DNA of 64,000 nt from Microbacterium binotii (lineage in GTDB: Bacteria; Actinomycetota; Actinomycetes; Actinomycetales; Microbacteriaceae). Made by a program: the position numbers and the translations under genes. The stretch covers positions 1,054,001-1,118,000 of the forward strand of contig NZ_CP090347.1 of NCBI RefSeq assembly GCF_021398715.1. The letters are read 5' to 3'. Shown here in pieces: positions 48,801 to 57,472 of the stretch (positions are counted from its first letter, which is position 1; each line of letters opens with the position of its first letter). The notes below the pieces were generated by a model. The model was not told where the DNA came from and made no database searches. It was given only the letters and a program-made list of their open reading frames with translations.

Positions 48801-51800
48801 GCGTTGGGTCGCACATCGATGACCTCGAGCGTCGTGCCCGAGGGGTCGAGGTCGTTGTCCGCGGGACGCACGACGGCCTCGGAGTCCGCGCCCGCCTGCA
48901 CCTGCACGTAGTCGCTGTAGGTCACCGGTGCGGGGCTCGACTCCGCGTCCAGGACGCCGACACGCACCTCGCCGACGCCGACGGCGCCGAGGGTGTCACG
49001 CACCTGGTACGTGAAGGAGACCTGGCCCTTGTCGCCGGGCGAGCTCGTGTAGAGGATGGCGTCGCCCTCGGCGGAGATCGTCGCCGAGCCGCGGTCGGGC
49101 TGCGCCGAGATGCGGTCCAGTGTCACGGCATCCCCGTCGGGATCGACGGCGAAGCGGTCGAACGGGATCGACACGGTGGCGCCGCTCAGCACGCGCCCGA
49201 CGAGTGTGTGGGGCACCGGGGCGGAGTTCGAGTCCTCGGGCAGGACGGTGACGGTCACCTTGGCGGTGTCGGTCATGTCCGGGAAGCCCATACGGTAGAT
49301 CGTGTAGCCGAGTGTGTAGGTGCCGGGCTCGCTGGGCGCGAGATAGCGCAGCAGGCGGCCGGTGGCGAAGGCGAGGCCGGTGTTCGACTCGTTCGTGATG
49401 GTCGAGGGGTCGATGGCGAACTGCGCGCCGGCCGGGGCCGTGTCGTTGTCGAGGACCGGGATGTCGATCTGCGCGCCGGCGCGCACGGTGGCCGCGTCGT
49501 CGACGGCGATCGGGGGCTCCGCCGTCGGCGCGGGCAGCAGCACGACCGTGGTCTCACCGGTCGTGGTCGTATAGCCGTTGCCCGTACCGTCGGACACCGT
49601 GTACGTGACCACGCCGAGCGTTCCCGGCTGCGCGTTGTCGGTGGAGCCCGCGACACGCAGCATGCTCTGGCCGACGAGGTCCACGCTCAGCGACGCGCTG
49701 TCGTCGGGGGTGACGACGACGTCACTGGCCAGGAGCACGAGACCTGCAGGATTCGAGACCGGCGAGATCACGTCGATGGTCGAGTCCTCGCCGGGGCGCA
49801 CGAAGGCCGTGAGCGGCGGCGTGGAGATCTGCGTGGCGGCGGGATCGACGACGGTCACCCTGACGGTCCCGGTCGCCTCGGCGAGCGCGTCGGCGACGGT
49901 GTACTGCACCAGATAGGAGCCGGGGGCGGCGGCGGAGAAGACGAAGGTGCCGGCGACACTGTTGACGGTGATCTGAGCCGCGGCGTCCGTGATCGAGTTG
50001 GCGCTGCGCATCGTGATGGCACCGTTCACCCCGGTCACGTGCGGTCGCACATCGATCGTGGTGGGAGCGCCGATCGTGCCCACGGCGGCGAACGAGGCCG
50101 CCGTCAGCTGGGGGCTCGGGGTGATCGCGATCTCGAGAGGCTTCTCCGTAGACAGCCCCTGCGCGTCGGTGACCGTGACGAGGATCGTCACAGACTGGGC
50201 GTCGGCCTGGTTCGGGTTCGGGTGCTGGAAGGTGATGGTTCCCTGCGGGTCGAGGGCGACCGAGCCGATGCCGCTCTGGTTCACCGCCGAAGAGATGTAG
50301 AGCGGATCGCCGTCAGGGTCGACCCAGCCCTCGAGCACGTTCACCGAAACGGTGCCGCCGGGCACGACCTGCGGCGACGGCCAGGTCGCGAGGCAGGCTT
50401 CCACACCGCACCAGACGGGCGCGCTGTTCGCCCCGGGCGGCGACACGGTCAGTGTCACGGTCGCCGGTTGCGACGTGAGCCCGTCTGTGGTCGTGCCGTC
50501 GGTGATGCGGTACCGGAACGTCGCCGATCCGCTCGCCTCCGGGGACAGGCGCACGACGAGCTCCTGCTGCTCGTTGGAAACGGAGACCGTTCCGAACGCG
50601 GGATCCAGTCCCTCGACGGATGCGGCCACGATGCTCAGCACGTCCTCGTTCGGATCGTGGTCGTTGAGCAGGGCGGGCAGCACGGCGCTGCGCCCGGCGC
50701 GCACCCCGAACGCGTCGTCGACGGCGACGGGCGGCTTCGGATCGATCACACGCTCGGCCTGGATGTCCTCCTGCTGCTGCGTCGGAACGTCCTGGTCGGA
50801 GTCCCACTGCTGCGAGGACGGCACGAGGGCGCCGTTCGGAAGCGTCCAGACCCAGCCGGAGCGGGTCTCGTTCAAGATCATGCGCGAGCCGTTGCTGAGG
50901 AACTCCGGCGCGACCTCGTCGCCGAGCGAGCCTCCGGCGTAGTCCAGGTCGCTCTGTCCCGCATCCGAGGACCACAGCGTTCCCTGCGCCTGGCTGTTGG
51001 GCAGCCAGGCCGCGTACATCACGCCCTTCGCCTCGGCCGGGGCTGCGGGGGTGCCCTGCGCGGCGTCGACGACGCGCTCGGGACCCGAGCCGTCGATGGG
51101 AACGGAGACGAGCCCGGTCGTGTCGGCGATGTAGACCTGGTCGCGCGCCGTGCCCGACTTCTGCAGGACCCCGCCGATCGTCCCGGTCTCGAGGGGCTGA
51201 TCGCGCCCGCGCATCCAGAGCAGACCCGAGTCGGGCTCGAGGAGCGCCCAGGTCGTGCCCACGGCGCTCAGCGTCGCGGATGCCGGTGCGTCGGACACCG
51301 TGTCCGAGCCCTCGATCTTGCCGGTGCGGGCGTCGGCGCGCACCACGCGCTCCTCGGCGGACGAGTAGGCGTAGACGATGCCGTCCACCCCGACCGCGAT
51401 GCTGTCGGCGACGAAGACGGGTCGTTCCTCGCCCTCTGCGACCTGCGTCCCGGCGTACGGATCGACGGGTACGGTGCTGCTCGGAGAGGCGAGCGAGCCG
51501 GCGAAGACCGCCCCGTTGTCGGTGCGATAGGCGATCGTGTCGCCCGTGGAGACGACGTCGACCGTGCCCGGAGGAGTGTTCTGGAACGCGTCTTCCGCGT
51601 CGGCGTTGAGATCGGCCGGCATGGCCATGTCCACGTCCGCGAAGCGGGTGTCGCCCTCGGCATAGACCAGCAGGCGGTCAGCGTTCTGCACGAGCGCGCT
51701 GGGGTTCTCCACCTGCTTGACGGTGTCGATCTCGCCGACGGTCGTGTTCACGCGGGCATATCGCCGACCCTCGCCGGACTGCATCGCCCAGATCGTGCCG

Positions 51801-51940
51801 TCGTCGGGCGGCGTCTGCTGGGCGTCGAAACCGGGCCACACCACGGCGAGCGTCGTCACGATGGCGAGCACGGCCGCGACGGAGCCGCCGATGATCCAGC
51901 CGCGGCGATCGGAGAGCGGGGTGCGGGGGGCCTCGGCCAT
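45899..51940 (-). CDS. giant single-pass surface protein with Ig/cadherin-like repeats
   Basis: A 2013-residue protein. Cytosolic tail 1-13, one membrane helix (about 14-36, signal anchor), then an outside part. Residues about 45-390 look like a beta-propeller-like sensor region (repeated strands with TIWAMQSGEG, VYAYSSAEERVV, MYAAWLPNS). Residues about 400-1400 are Ig/cadherin-like repeats with the PPVAVDDAFGVRAG / PPIAVDDAATVRAG signature, LLNDHDPNEDVL and WVDPDGDPLYIS loops that resemble calcium sites. Residues 1500-1960 include fibronectin-like repeats with paired Cys. The C-terminus is Pro/Asn-rich without a sorting motif. It starts 2 nt before the kinase stop boundary (1-nt gap) and likely acts as adhesin, sensor or scaffold. 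Confidence 0.9.
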   Translation of the reverse strand: MAEAPRTPLSDRRGWIIGGSVAAVLAIVTTLAVVWPGFDAQQTPPDDGTIWAMQSGEGRRYARVNTTVGEIDTVKQVENPSALVQNADRLLVYAEGDTRFADVDMAMPADLNADAEDAFQNTPPGTVDVVSTGDTIAYRTDNGAVFAGSLASPSSTVPVDPYAGTQVAEGEERPVFVADSIAVGVDGIVYAYSSAEERVVRADARTGKIEGSDTVSDAPASATLSAVGTTWALLEPDSGLLWMRGRDQPLETGTIGGVLQKSGTARDQVYIADTTGLVSVPIDGSGPERVVDAAQGTPAAPAEAKGVMYAAWLPNSQAQGTLWSSDAGQSDLDYAGGSLGDEVAPEFLSNGSRMILNETRSGWVWTLPNGALVPSSQQWDSDQDVPTQQQEDIQAERVIDPKPPVAVDDAFGVRAGRSAVLPALLNDHDPNEDVLSIVAASVEGLDPAFGTVSVSNEQQELVVRLSPEASGSATFRYRITDGTTTDGLTSQPATVTLTVSPPGANSAPVWCGVEACLATWPSPQVVPGGTVSVNVLEGWVDPDGDPLYISSAVNQSGIGSVALDPQGTITFQHPNPNQADAQSVTILVTVTDAQGLSTEKPLEIAITPSPQLTAASFAAVGTIGAPTTIDVRPHVTGVNGAITMRSANSITDAAAQITVNSVAGTFVFSAAAPGSYLVQYTVADALAEATGTVRVTVVDPAATQISTPPLTAFVRPGEDSTIDVISPVSNPAGLVLLASDVVVTPDDSASLSVDLVGQSMLRVAGSTDNAQPGTLGVVTYTVSDGTGNGYTTTTGETTVVLLPAPTAEPPIAVDDAATVRAGAQIDIPVLDNDTAPAGAQFAIDPSTITNESNTGLAFATGRLLRYLAPSEPGTYTLGYTIYRMGFPDMTDTAKVTVTVLPEDSNSAPVPHTLVGRVLSGATVSIPFDRFAVDPDGDAVTLDRISAQPDRGSATISAEGDAILYTSSPGDKGQVSFTYQVRDTLGAVGVGEVRVGVLDAESSPAPVTYSDYVQVQAGADSEAVVRPADNDLDPSGTTLEVIDVRPNADVGSEEYRAMDAMMQGVEDNEVRLKAGTQLGTYSFAYTVRNAQGDTAIGLIVLKVVRDPVPDYPAVRDTTLTVETREDFPDGVDVLTGKVSWNAGDVSSLKLSLWGDPDGISVDGRKISGRLPDKTELIPFQVTGTAFDGSEVTSYGFLKVPGTNDLQLTLRASAASVQVDERGTVDVDLARAVALPPGADIEIDASRVAAGGGRAQATCALTSGTTVRYSAGAGAPWTDSCTVPVRLVGQDTYTYLTIRVDVIAEDPQPELRAASLTVSPGSSATFELRDMTSWAGTEDWGALQYATSYAGDQFTVQTSGSQVTVTARDAARPGRQEPVTVTLPSHRDVRPATLALQVGPAPSTLPKGATLTQSCLQSAGNGCTINVIGQGGEINPLPGTPLKLVAVGGASGGSCAGVSFGVASSTAIQANWSPDADGTRCTVGFTVEDAQGRQSAGDRNGQVTLDLQGYPKAPNNVTQTGFGDRTITLRVEPGAAGNAYPALQGFHILQGGQQVTTCSAAGVCEPFQVASNGDRRTYEARAFNSVGESRTGVTVQAWAYRQPAVGNVTADPIYDRQRTTGDAGAVKIRIQNVDPEVRTYSVTGANGDVPRSGGDTTELTVTLPVGQATITVTANSANSAPDGSGSVGQTKNVGVQVAGLPRTDGVGIAAEQKNALVVTGPNVDMNGSNRGREIIYVAYRAGFGDFSCDVDNNGQNLQARVNGQTSTSTTISGLQENQKYTVGACVSNGFGAAKSATADGWAWDQAGAPVPQNPTYSIPNGWGNGDGTYLVRSVDVPNANGFDTVYLGHQGESTQWQQPAMGQEGSMQVKYCVRGSDLSRCGQPTAIKPADPTRAKQVDVGNARINQCVVGSELKATIDQQPGAVGKLVIDPTTPKYYSDGAFGGLFPQEIPPGDDRMIVPNGTTRATAKATFTFTDAAAGYGDISFNLDTGRGGCSGTQTPPPSDPNTPPNNGG

Positions 51941-51941
51941 C

Positions 51942-53081
51942 TCAGGCTCCTCCGAGGACGAGGACGGTCACCAGGACGGCTGCCGCCGCGACGAGGGCGG
52001 CGCCTCCCACGAGCAGGGCGATCATCCCGCCGGACAACCCTCGCCCGCGCGGCGATGCGCCGGCGAGGACCGTGCCCTCGTCCGGACGGCGACCGCCGCG
52101 GTCGCGTGAGCGCACCGGCCGGAGCGACTCGTACTGGACGTTCGGGCGCACCGGGCCGCGAGCCCGATCATCGGCGAAGTTCACCGGGGTGCCGGCGGAG
52201 GCCCACTCGTCCACGGCGACCTCCATCGGCGTGTGCGGCAGGCCGAGCTCGTGCTGGATGAGCTGCAGCTCGTACGCGAACTGGGCGGCCGAGGGATGGC
52301 GGCCGGCGGGGTCGCGGTTCATCGAGCGCGACAGCACCGCCTCGAGGCTCGCGGGGACGTCGGCCCGGCCGATGGGGGTGTAGGCGGCGCGACGGATGCG
52401 GGCCTTCAGCTGATCGCGGCCGTTCTGGCCGCTGCCGGGGCGCTCGAAGGGGCTGCGTCCCGCCAGCAGCGAGTAAACGGTGGCCCCCAGTGCCCAGACC
52501 TCGGCGGGGACGGAGCCGGCGATGCGCTCGTCGATGATCTCGGGCGCGCTCCACGGCACGGACATGGCGAACACCTCGTCATCGCCGCGCCCGCCCACGG
52601 CGGTGGCGATGCCGAAGTCGGCGAGGACGGGAGCGCCGAAGGCGGTCACCAGCAGGTTGGAGGGCTTGATGTCGCGGTGGAGCAGACCCGAGCGGTGCGC
52701 CGTCTCCAGGGCGGAGCCGATCCGGATGCCCGCCTGGAGCACCTCCGCCAGCGGGATCTCCTCCCGCCGATAGCGCGAGCCGAGGGATCCGGGGCAGTAC
52801 TCCATCACCAGGTAGGGCCGCCCGTCGGAGGAGATGCTCGCCTGGTAGATCGTGAGGATGGACGGATGGGCGCTCAAGCGCGCCATCACGTCGGCCTCCG
52901 CGTTGAACATACGCAGCAGACCGTCGTCGACGATGTCCTCGAGGAGGACCTTGACGGCGACCGGGCGGCGCGGCATGTCCTGCTCGAACAGGAAGACGTC
53001 GGCGAAACCGCCCGTGCCGAGAGGACGGACGTAGGTGAAGCCGGGAAGAACGGGCGGTGCCGCGGGCAGTCTCTGCGCCAC
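51942..53081 (-). CDS. membrane-bound Ser/Thr protein kinase
   Basis: A 379-residue Hanks-type kinase, first gene of the operon. GTGGFADVF (22-30) is the Gly-rich loop, K44 in VAVK the ATP lysine, HRDIKPSN carries D137, DFG D155 and APE 179-181 follow. The activation loop (DFG to APE) has GGRGDDEVFAMS, with an acidic DDE and no central Thr pair as in PknB. Residues 291-350 are a basic juxtamembrane linker with DEGTVLAG (T337) that resembles the threonine-array motif. One membrane helix (352-376) ends the protein with almost nothing outside. GTG 53081 has GGAAGGGGG upstream; longer starts overlap the divergent gene. Confidence 0.93.
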   Translation of the reverse strand: MAQRLPAAPPVLPGFTYVRPLGTGGFADVFLFEQDMPRRPVAVKVLLEDIVDDGLLRMFNAEADVMARLSAHPSILTIYQASISSDGRPYLVMEYCPGSLGSRYRREEIPLAEVLQAGIRIGSALETAHRSGLLHRDIKPSNLLVTAFGAPVLADFGIATAVGGRGDDEVFAMSVPWSAPEIIDERIAGSVPAEVWALGATVYSLLAGRSPFERPGSGQNGRDQLKARIRRAAYTPIGRADVPASLEAVLSRSMNRDPAGRHPSAAQFAYELQLIQHELGLPHTPMEVAVDEWASAGTPVNFADDRARGPVRPNVQYESLRPVRSRDRGGRRPDEGTVLAGASPRGRGLSGGMIALLVGGAALVAAAAVLVTVLVLGGA

Positions 53082-53194
53082 CGGCGTCCCCCTTCCGCGT
53101 ACGACGTGCACACCCGACGTACGCGCGGGACTCTGCCGAACCTTCCTATCACAGCGTCGCGAGAGCATCCGATTCGGAAACCTACGCTTGACAC

Positions 53195-55042
53195 ATGTCC
53201 TCCGAACTGTCCCGAGCGGCGAGCCCCTACCTCCGTCATCACGCGGAGCAGCCGGTGGCGTGGCACGCATGGGGTGAGGCCGCCTTCGCCGAGGCGCGAC
53301 GGCGCGACGTGCCGGTCATGGTCTCGATCGGCTACGCCACGTGCCACTGGTGCCACGTCATGGCCGCGGAGTCCTTCTCCGACCCCCACATCGCGGCGCG
53401 CCTGAACCGGAGCATGGTCTCGGTCAAGGTGGACCGCGAGGAGCATCCCGAGGTCGACGCGGTGTTCCTCGCCGCCGCCGCGGCCTTCACCCCGCACCTC
53501 GGCTGGCCGTTGACGGTCTTCACGACCCCGGAGGGCAAGCCCTTCTTCGCCGGGACGTACTGGCCGCCGACGGCGCGGGGCCGGCTCCCCGGGTTCGCCG
53601 ATGTCATCGACGCCGTCGATCAGGCGTGGCGTGAACGCCGGGAGGCCGTGACCGAGACTTCCGGTGCGCTCCAACGCGCGCTCGAAGAGGCGGCGCGCGA
53701 GAGGGGCGATGAGGCGCTCGGCCCGGCGTGGCCCAGCCGCGAGGTGCGCGCGCAGCTCGCCGCGCGCATCGCGGCGCATGAAGACCCCGATTTCGGCGGC
53801 TTCGCTCCGGCGGGAGCGGATGCGGCCACCCCCAAGTTCCCGGTGTGGCCGGTACTCCGCTTCTTGCAGACCGAGCCCGACGAGACGTCGCGATCGCTGG
53901 CCGGGCGCACGCTGGACCGCATGGCCCGCTCGCCCCTGCGCGATGCGGACGGCGGGTTCTTCCGGTATGCCACCCGACGCGACTGGAGCGTGCCCCACTA
54001 CGAGCGCATGCTCACCGACAACGCCGGTCTCATCCAGGTCGCCCTCGCCGCGGGCCGCGCCGACATCGCGTCCGCGGCTGCGGGCTTCCTCGTCGACTCG
54101 CTCCAGCTCCCCTCCGGCGGATTCGCCGCCGCGCAGGACTCCGAGTCCTGGATCGACGGCGAGCGCAGCGAGGGCGGTTTCTATCAGCGCGCCCTCGACG
54201 AGCGGAGCGCCCTGGAGCCGCCGCGCATCGACGGCAAGCTCGTCAGCGGCTGGAACGGTCTGGCCGTCGCGGCGCTCGCCGCGACGGGGGCACGCCTCGG
54301 GCGCGCCGATCTCGTGGACGCAGCCGTGCGTGCCGCCCTCGCCGTCGAGGAATCCAACGTCGCCGACGACGGGACCCTGCGCCGGGCGTCGCTCGATGAG
54401 ATCCTCTCGGCCGCGCCGGCGACGCTCGAGGACTACGGCGCTCTCGCCCAGGGTCTCGCGGTGCTCGCGGCGGCCACGGGATGCGCGGCCTATGCCGTCC
54501 AGGCGCGCCGTCTCGTCGACCTGTGCTGGCCGACCGAGCAGATGGCGCTCGTGCCTGGCGGGCGCGACCGGGTGCTGGCGGCTCTGGGGGCGCCCGAGGT
54601 CGACGACGCCGACACCGACCGCCCGTCCGGCGCGGCATCCCTTGCCGAAGCCTCCCTCACCCTGTGGCGTCTGGGCGCGGGGGAGCGGTATCGACGGCGA
54701 GCCCGCACGATCGTCGCGGGGCGTGCGACACGCGCCGTCGAGGACCCGTTCTCGCACGCTGCGGTGCTGCGCGTCGCGGCGCTGCTGGAGAGCGCCGGGC
54801 GCCAGATCGTGGTGGTCGCGGACAGCGACGACGATCCGCTCGCCCGTGCGGCCCACGCGACGGGCGCCGATGTCGTCGTGCGGGTGAGCGAGGCGGATGC
54901 GGTGGCCTGGTCGGAGGCCGGCTTCTCGCTGTTCACCGACCGCACGGCGACGGGCGGAAGGCCCACGGCGTACGACTGCCGGGAGTTCGTGTGCCGCCTG
55001 CCTATCCACGACGTGAGCGGGTTCTCCGAGCCGGAGGCCTGA
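53195..55042 (+). CDS. thioredoxin-domain protein, YyaL/SSP411 family
   Basis: A 615-residue protein of the DUF255 family. The thioredoxin-like N-terminal domain has YATCHWCHVMAAESF (about 48-62), the diagnostic CHWCH motif, and GWPLTVFTTPEGKPFFAGT after it. The rest is an alpha/alpha six-barrel of the glycosidase-like type (DGGFFRYATRRDW, GGFAAAQDSESW, DGKLVSGWNGLAV). Function is unsettled; related proteins are annotated as N-acylglucosamine 2-epimerase-like. ATG 53195 is exactly 6 nt after TACGCT (53183-53188), so it is probably leaderless. It is divergent from the kinase operon and shares the 113-bp control region. Confidence 0.92.
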   Translation: MSSELSRAASPYLRHHAEQPVAWHAWGEAAFAEARRRDVPVMVSIGYATCHWCHVMAAESFSDPHIAARLNRSMVSVKVDREEHPEVDAVFLAAAAAFTPHLGWPLTVFTTPEGKPFFAGTYWPPTARGRLPGFADVIDAVDQAWRERREAVTETSGALQRALEEAARERGDEALGPAWPSREVRAQLAARIAAHEDPDFGGFAPAGADAATPKFPVWPVLRFLQTEPDETSRSLAGRTLDRMARSPLRDADGGFFRYATRRDWSVPHYERMLTDNAGLIQVALAAGRADIASAAAGFLVDSLQLPSGGFAAAQDSESWIDGERSEGGFYQRALDERSALEPPRIDGKLVSGWNGLAVAALAATGARLGRADLVDAAVRAALAVEESNVADDGTLRRASLDEILSAAPATLEDYGALAQGLAVLAAATGCAAYAVQARRLVDLCWPTEQMALVPGGRDRVLAALGAPEVDDADTDRPSGAASLAEASLTLWRLGAGERYRRRARTIVAGRATRAVEDPFSHAAVLRVAALLESAGRQIVVVADSDDDPLARAAHATGADVVVRVSEADAVAWSEAGFSLFTDRTATGGRPTAYDCREFVCRLPIHDVSGFSEPEA

Positions 55043-55063
55043 ACTCGCCCTATCATCGAGAGC

Positions 55064-55582
55064 ATGCCCGAGCTGGAGGCGCCGCACAGCGGCTACTGGT
55101 ACGCCGATGATGAGGAGTCGCGCAAGCGCCGCGCCGTCGATCTGCTGCAGGCGTTCCGGGTGTATCGCGCAGCGGAGGTCGCGATGCGCCGCCGCACGCG
55201 CGAGGCGATGTCCATGGGGGAGAACGACCTCCTCGTGCTGCGTTATCTGCTGCGCGCCCGACAGCGGGACGAGAGGGTCTCCCCGGGCGAGCTCGCACGC
55301 TACCTCGGTGTGTCCACCGCCTCGATGACGGCGATGGTCGACAGACTCGAGAAGTCCGGGCACGTCCGGCGCGAGCGACACGAGACCGACCGGCGCAGCA
55401 TCTGGGTCGTTCCCACCGTCGACAGCGACGAGGAAGTGCGCCGCACTCTCGGCGACATGCACGAGCGGATGATGGATGCCGTCATCGACATGTCTCCGGA
55501 TGAGATGCGCGTGGTCATGGAGTGCCTGGGGCGTCTGCAGGCCGCGGTGGACCAGGTCGACGCCCACACCGCCGTCGGCTGA
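55064..55582 (+). CDS. MarR-family transcriptional regulator
   Basis: A 172-residue winged-helix regulator. The HTH is PGELARYLGVSTASMTAMVD (about 75-94), followed by LEKSGHVRRERHETDRRSI as the wing, and flanking dimerisation helices. ATG 55064 lies 7 nt after TATCAT (55051-55056), a leaderless arrangement, 21 bp after the YyaL-family stop. Targets unknown; ligands of MarR proteins are often phenolics or oxidants, which cannot be checked here. Confidence 0.9.
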   Translation: MPELEAPHSGYWYADDEESRKRRAVDLLQAFRVYRAAEVAMRRRTREAMSMGENDLLVLRYLLRARQRDERVSPGELARYLGVSTASMTAMVDRLEKSGHVRRERHETDRRSIWVVPTVDSDEEVRRTLGDMHERMMDAVIDMSPDEMRVVMECLGRLQAAVDQVDAHTAVG

Positions 55583-55666
55583 GCGACGCACATGGCTCGC
55601 CGCGAGTCTTGCTCGTCTGGCTAGCTATCTGCCCTGACGGCCCGGAACCGACGTCGCGGTGGCAGC

Positions 55667-55930
55667 ATGGGCATCATGAGCCTTTCGCCCGACGCCGTCG
55701 GTGAGCACGACGCGACCCACATGGTCGACGGTTGGCTGCTCACGTCGTACGCCGGTGTGGTCGCGCGCCTGCAGGCCCGCCATCCGCTGCTGCGCCTGGC
55801 GGAGATCGAGGCGATCGTCGCGAGGGAGTACGACGCCTTCACGGGAGGGCGGCCGATCGCGGTTCCCGTCGACGTGGAGTCCGGCGCCGAGGAGATCCTG
55901 CAGATGCACGCCGACGAACAGAGCGTCTGA
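55667..55930 (+). CDS. small three-helix-bundle protein
   Basis: An 87-residue protein with three predicted helices: HMVDGWLLTSYAGVVARLQA, HPLLRLAEIEAIVAREYDAF and DVESGAEEILQMHADEQ. It resembles the actinobacterial three-helix-bundle dimerisation domain proteins of unknown function. ATG 55667 or the second Met at 55676 could be the start; the ribosome site is weak. It ends 1 bp before the stop of the convergent PMT gene. The region 55583-55666 holds only a possible TAGCTAT -10 near 55621. Confidence 0.7.
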   Translation: MGIMSLSPDAVGEHDATHMVDGWLLTSYAGVVARLQARHPLLRLAEIEAIVAREYDAFTGGRPIAVPVDVESGAEEILQMHADEQSV

Positions 55931-55931
55931 G

Positions 55932-57461
55932 CTAGATCCAGCTCGGCAGCCAGTTGTGCAGCCGCCAGAACTCGTAGGGCACCGGCATCGCCGTCCACAC
56001 CGGGTACCAGAACGCGGACAGCACGATGCAGACCACGAGGAACACGGTGACCACGCGCTGGCCGGCGATGCGCCGGTCCGCGTCCGCCGATCCCGCGATG
56101 CGTCGGGCCGCGAGAGCGATGGCGATCACGAGGAACGGCAGCATCACGACCGTGTAGAACTGGAAGATCGTGCGCTCGGGGTACAGCAGCCACGGGACGT
56201 AGGTCGCAGCGAGGGCCACGAGGACGAACGCCGACTGCGCGTCGCGGGTGCGGACGAACCGGTAGAGCAGGTAGAGCGCTGCAGCGATCCCCGCCCACCA
56301 GATCAGCGGGTTCGGGATGCTCGAGACGGCTTGGACGGTGTCGCCGCTCTGGTGCCAGTACATCGACGTCGGACGCACGAGCAGCGGCCACTGCCACGCG
56401 GGGCTCTGGTAGCCGTGGGGCGTCGTGAGCCCCACGTGGAACGCGTAGATCGACTCGTGGTAGCGCCAGAGACTCGCCAGCGCACCGCCGAGACCCTCGG
56501 ATGCGGCGGCGCGTCCGTATCCGCCCGCGCTGGCCAGCCAACCGGTCCACGACGCCAGGTACACGACCGCCGAGACCGGCACGAGCAGCACGAACGCCGC
56601 CGCGCCCTGGCGCACCGCATCCACCGGCCACTGCACGATGCCGAGTCGGCGCCGGGCGAGGGCGTCGGTGACCACGACGTACAGGCCGAGGGCCGCGAGC
56701 ACGTACAGCCCCGACCACTTCACGGCCGTCGCGGCGCCGAGGGCCGCTCCGGCGGCGATGAGCCACGGCCGGTTCCAGAACACCGGCCCCCATCCGGGCC
56801 CGGACGCCTCCTCGCCCTGCGCCGGGAGTGCCCGGCGCAGGCGTTCCAGGTGCGTGCGGCGATCGAGGAGGACGAACCAGCATCCGAGTGCGACGAGGAG
56901 CGCGAGGATGCCGTCCAGGAGAGCGATCCGGCTGAGCACGATGGCAAGACCGTCGATGGCCATCAGGCCGCCGGCGATGGCGGCGACGGCCGTCGAACCG
57001 GTCAGGGTGCGGGCGATGAGATAGACGACGAGCACAGTGAGGGTGCCCGCGGTCGCCACCGCCACCCGCCACCCCACCGAATCACCGGGGCCGAGCAGCC
57101 ACATCCCCAGCCCGATGAGCCATTTGCCCAACGGCGGATGCACGGAGAAGCTCCCCGTGATCAGCGGGGCAGGGACGTCGCCCTGGGCGAACAGGGCGTC
57201 GGCTCCCTCGGGCCAGTTGGCCGTGTAGCCCAACAGCCACTGCGACCACGCGTCCTTCACGTAGTACGTCTCGTCGAAGACCAACGACGACGGCGTACCG
57301 AGGTTCGCGAAGCGCAGGATTCCGGCGAACAGCGTCAGCAGGACGGGTGTCCACACCTGTACGCGCCGGTCGAGGACGCGGGAGCCGCGGACGCGGTCGG
57401 AGAACGCGTCGAACGCCGAGCGGCGCGGCGGGGGCGCAATCGGCGGGGCGCTCAAGGTCAC
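55932..57461 (-). CDS. dolichyl-phosphate-mannose-type protein O-mannosyltransferase (PMT)
   Basis: A 509-residue polytopic GT39 enzyme that transfers mannose from polyprenyl-phosphate-mannose to exported proteins. The first outside loop has VFDETYYVKDAW near 61-72 with the DE motif needed for catalysis, and SVHPPLGKWLIGLG follows; about ten membrane helices and the C-terminal PERTIFQFYTVVMLPF region fit actinobacterial PMT. GTG 57461 is chosen because GTGGAGG lies 5-9 nt upstream; a GTG at 57470 is possible. It is divergent from rsmI with 23 bp between starts, so the promoters overlap. Its clients could include the giant surface protein and glycosidases here (inference). Confidence 0.92.
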   Translation of the reverse strand: MTLSAPPIAPPPRRSAFDAFSDRVRGSRVLDRRVQVWTPVLLTLFAGILRFANLGTPSSLVFDETYYVKDAWSQWLLGYTANWPEGADALFAQGDVPAPLITGSFSVHPPLGKWLIGLGMWLLGPGDSVGWRVAVATAGTLTVLVVYLIARTLTGSTAVAAIAGGLMAIDGLAIVLSRIALLDGILALLVALGCWFVLLDRRTHLERLRRALPAQGEEASGPGWGPVFWNRPWLIAAGAALGAATAVKWSGLYVLAALGLYVVVTDALARRRLGIVQWPVDAVRQGAAAFVLLVPVSAVVYLASWTGWLASAGGYGRAAASEGLGGALASLWRYHESIYAFHVGLTTPHGYQSPAWQWPLLVRPTSMYWHQSGDTVQAVSSIPNPLIWWAGIAAALYLLYRFVRTRDAQSAFVLVALAATYVPWLLYPERTIFQFYTVVMLPFLVIAIALAARRIAGSADADRRIAGQRVVTVFLVVCIVLSAFWYPVWTAMPVPYEFWRLHNWLPSWI

Positions 57462-57472
57462 GCCCTCCACCT

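Noticed and set aside
47297..52261. A 1654-codon open frame on the plus strand opposite the giant surface protein
   Set aside because: It is the antisense shadow of a GC-rich gene: the translation is Arg/Val/Gly/Asp low complexity with no domain, and the minus-strand protein has clear repeats and a coupled start.
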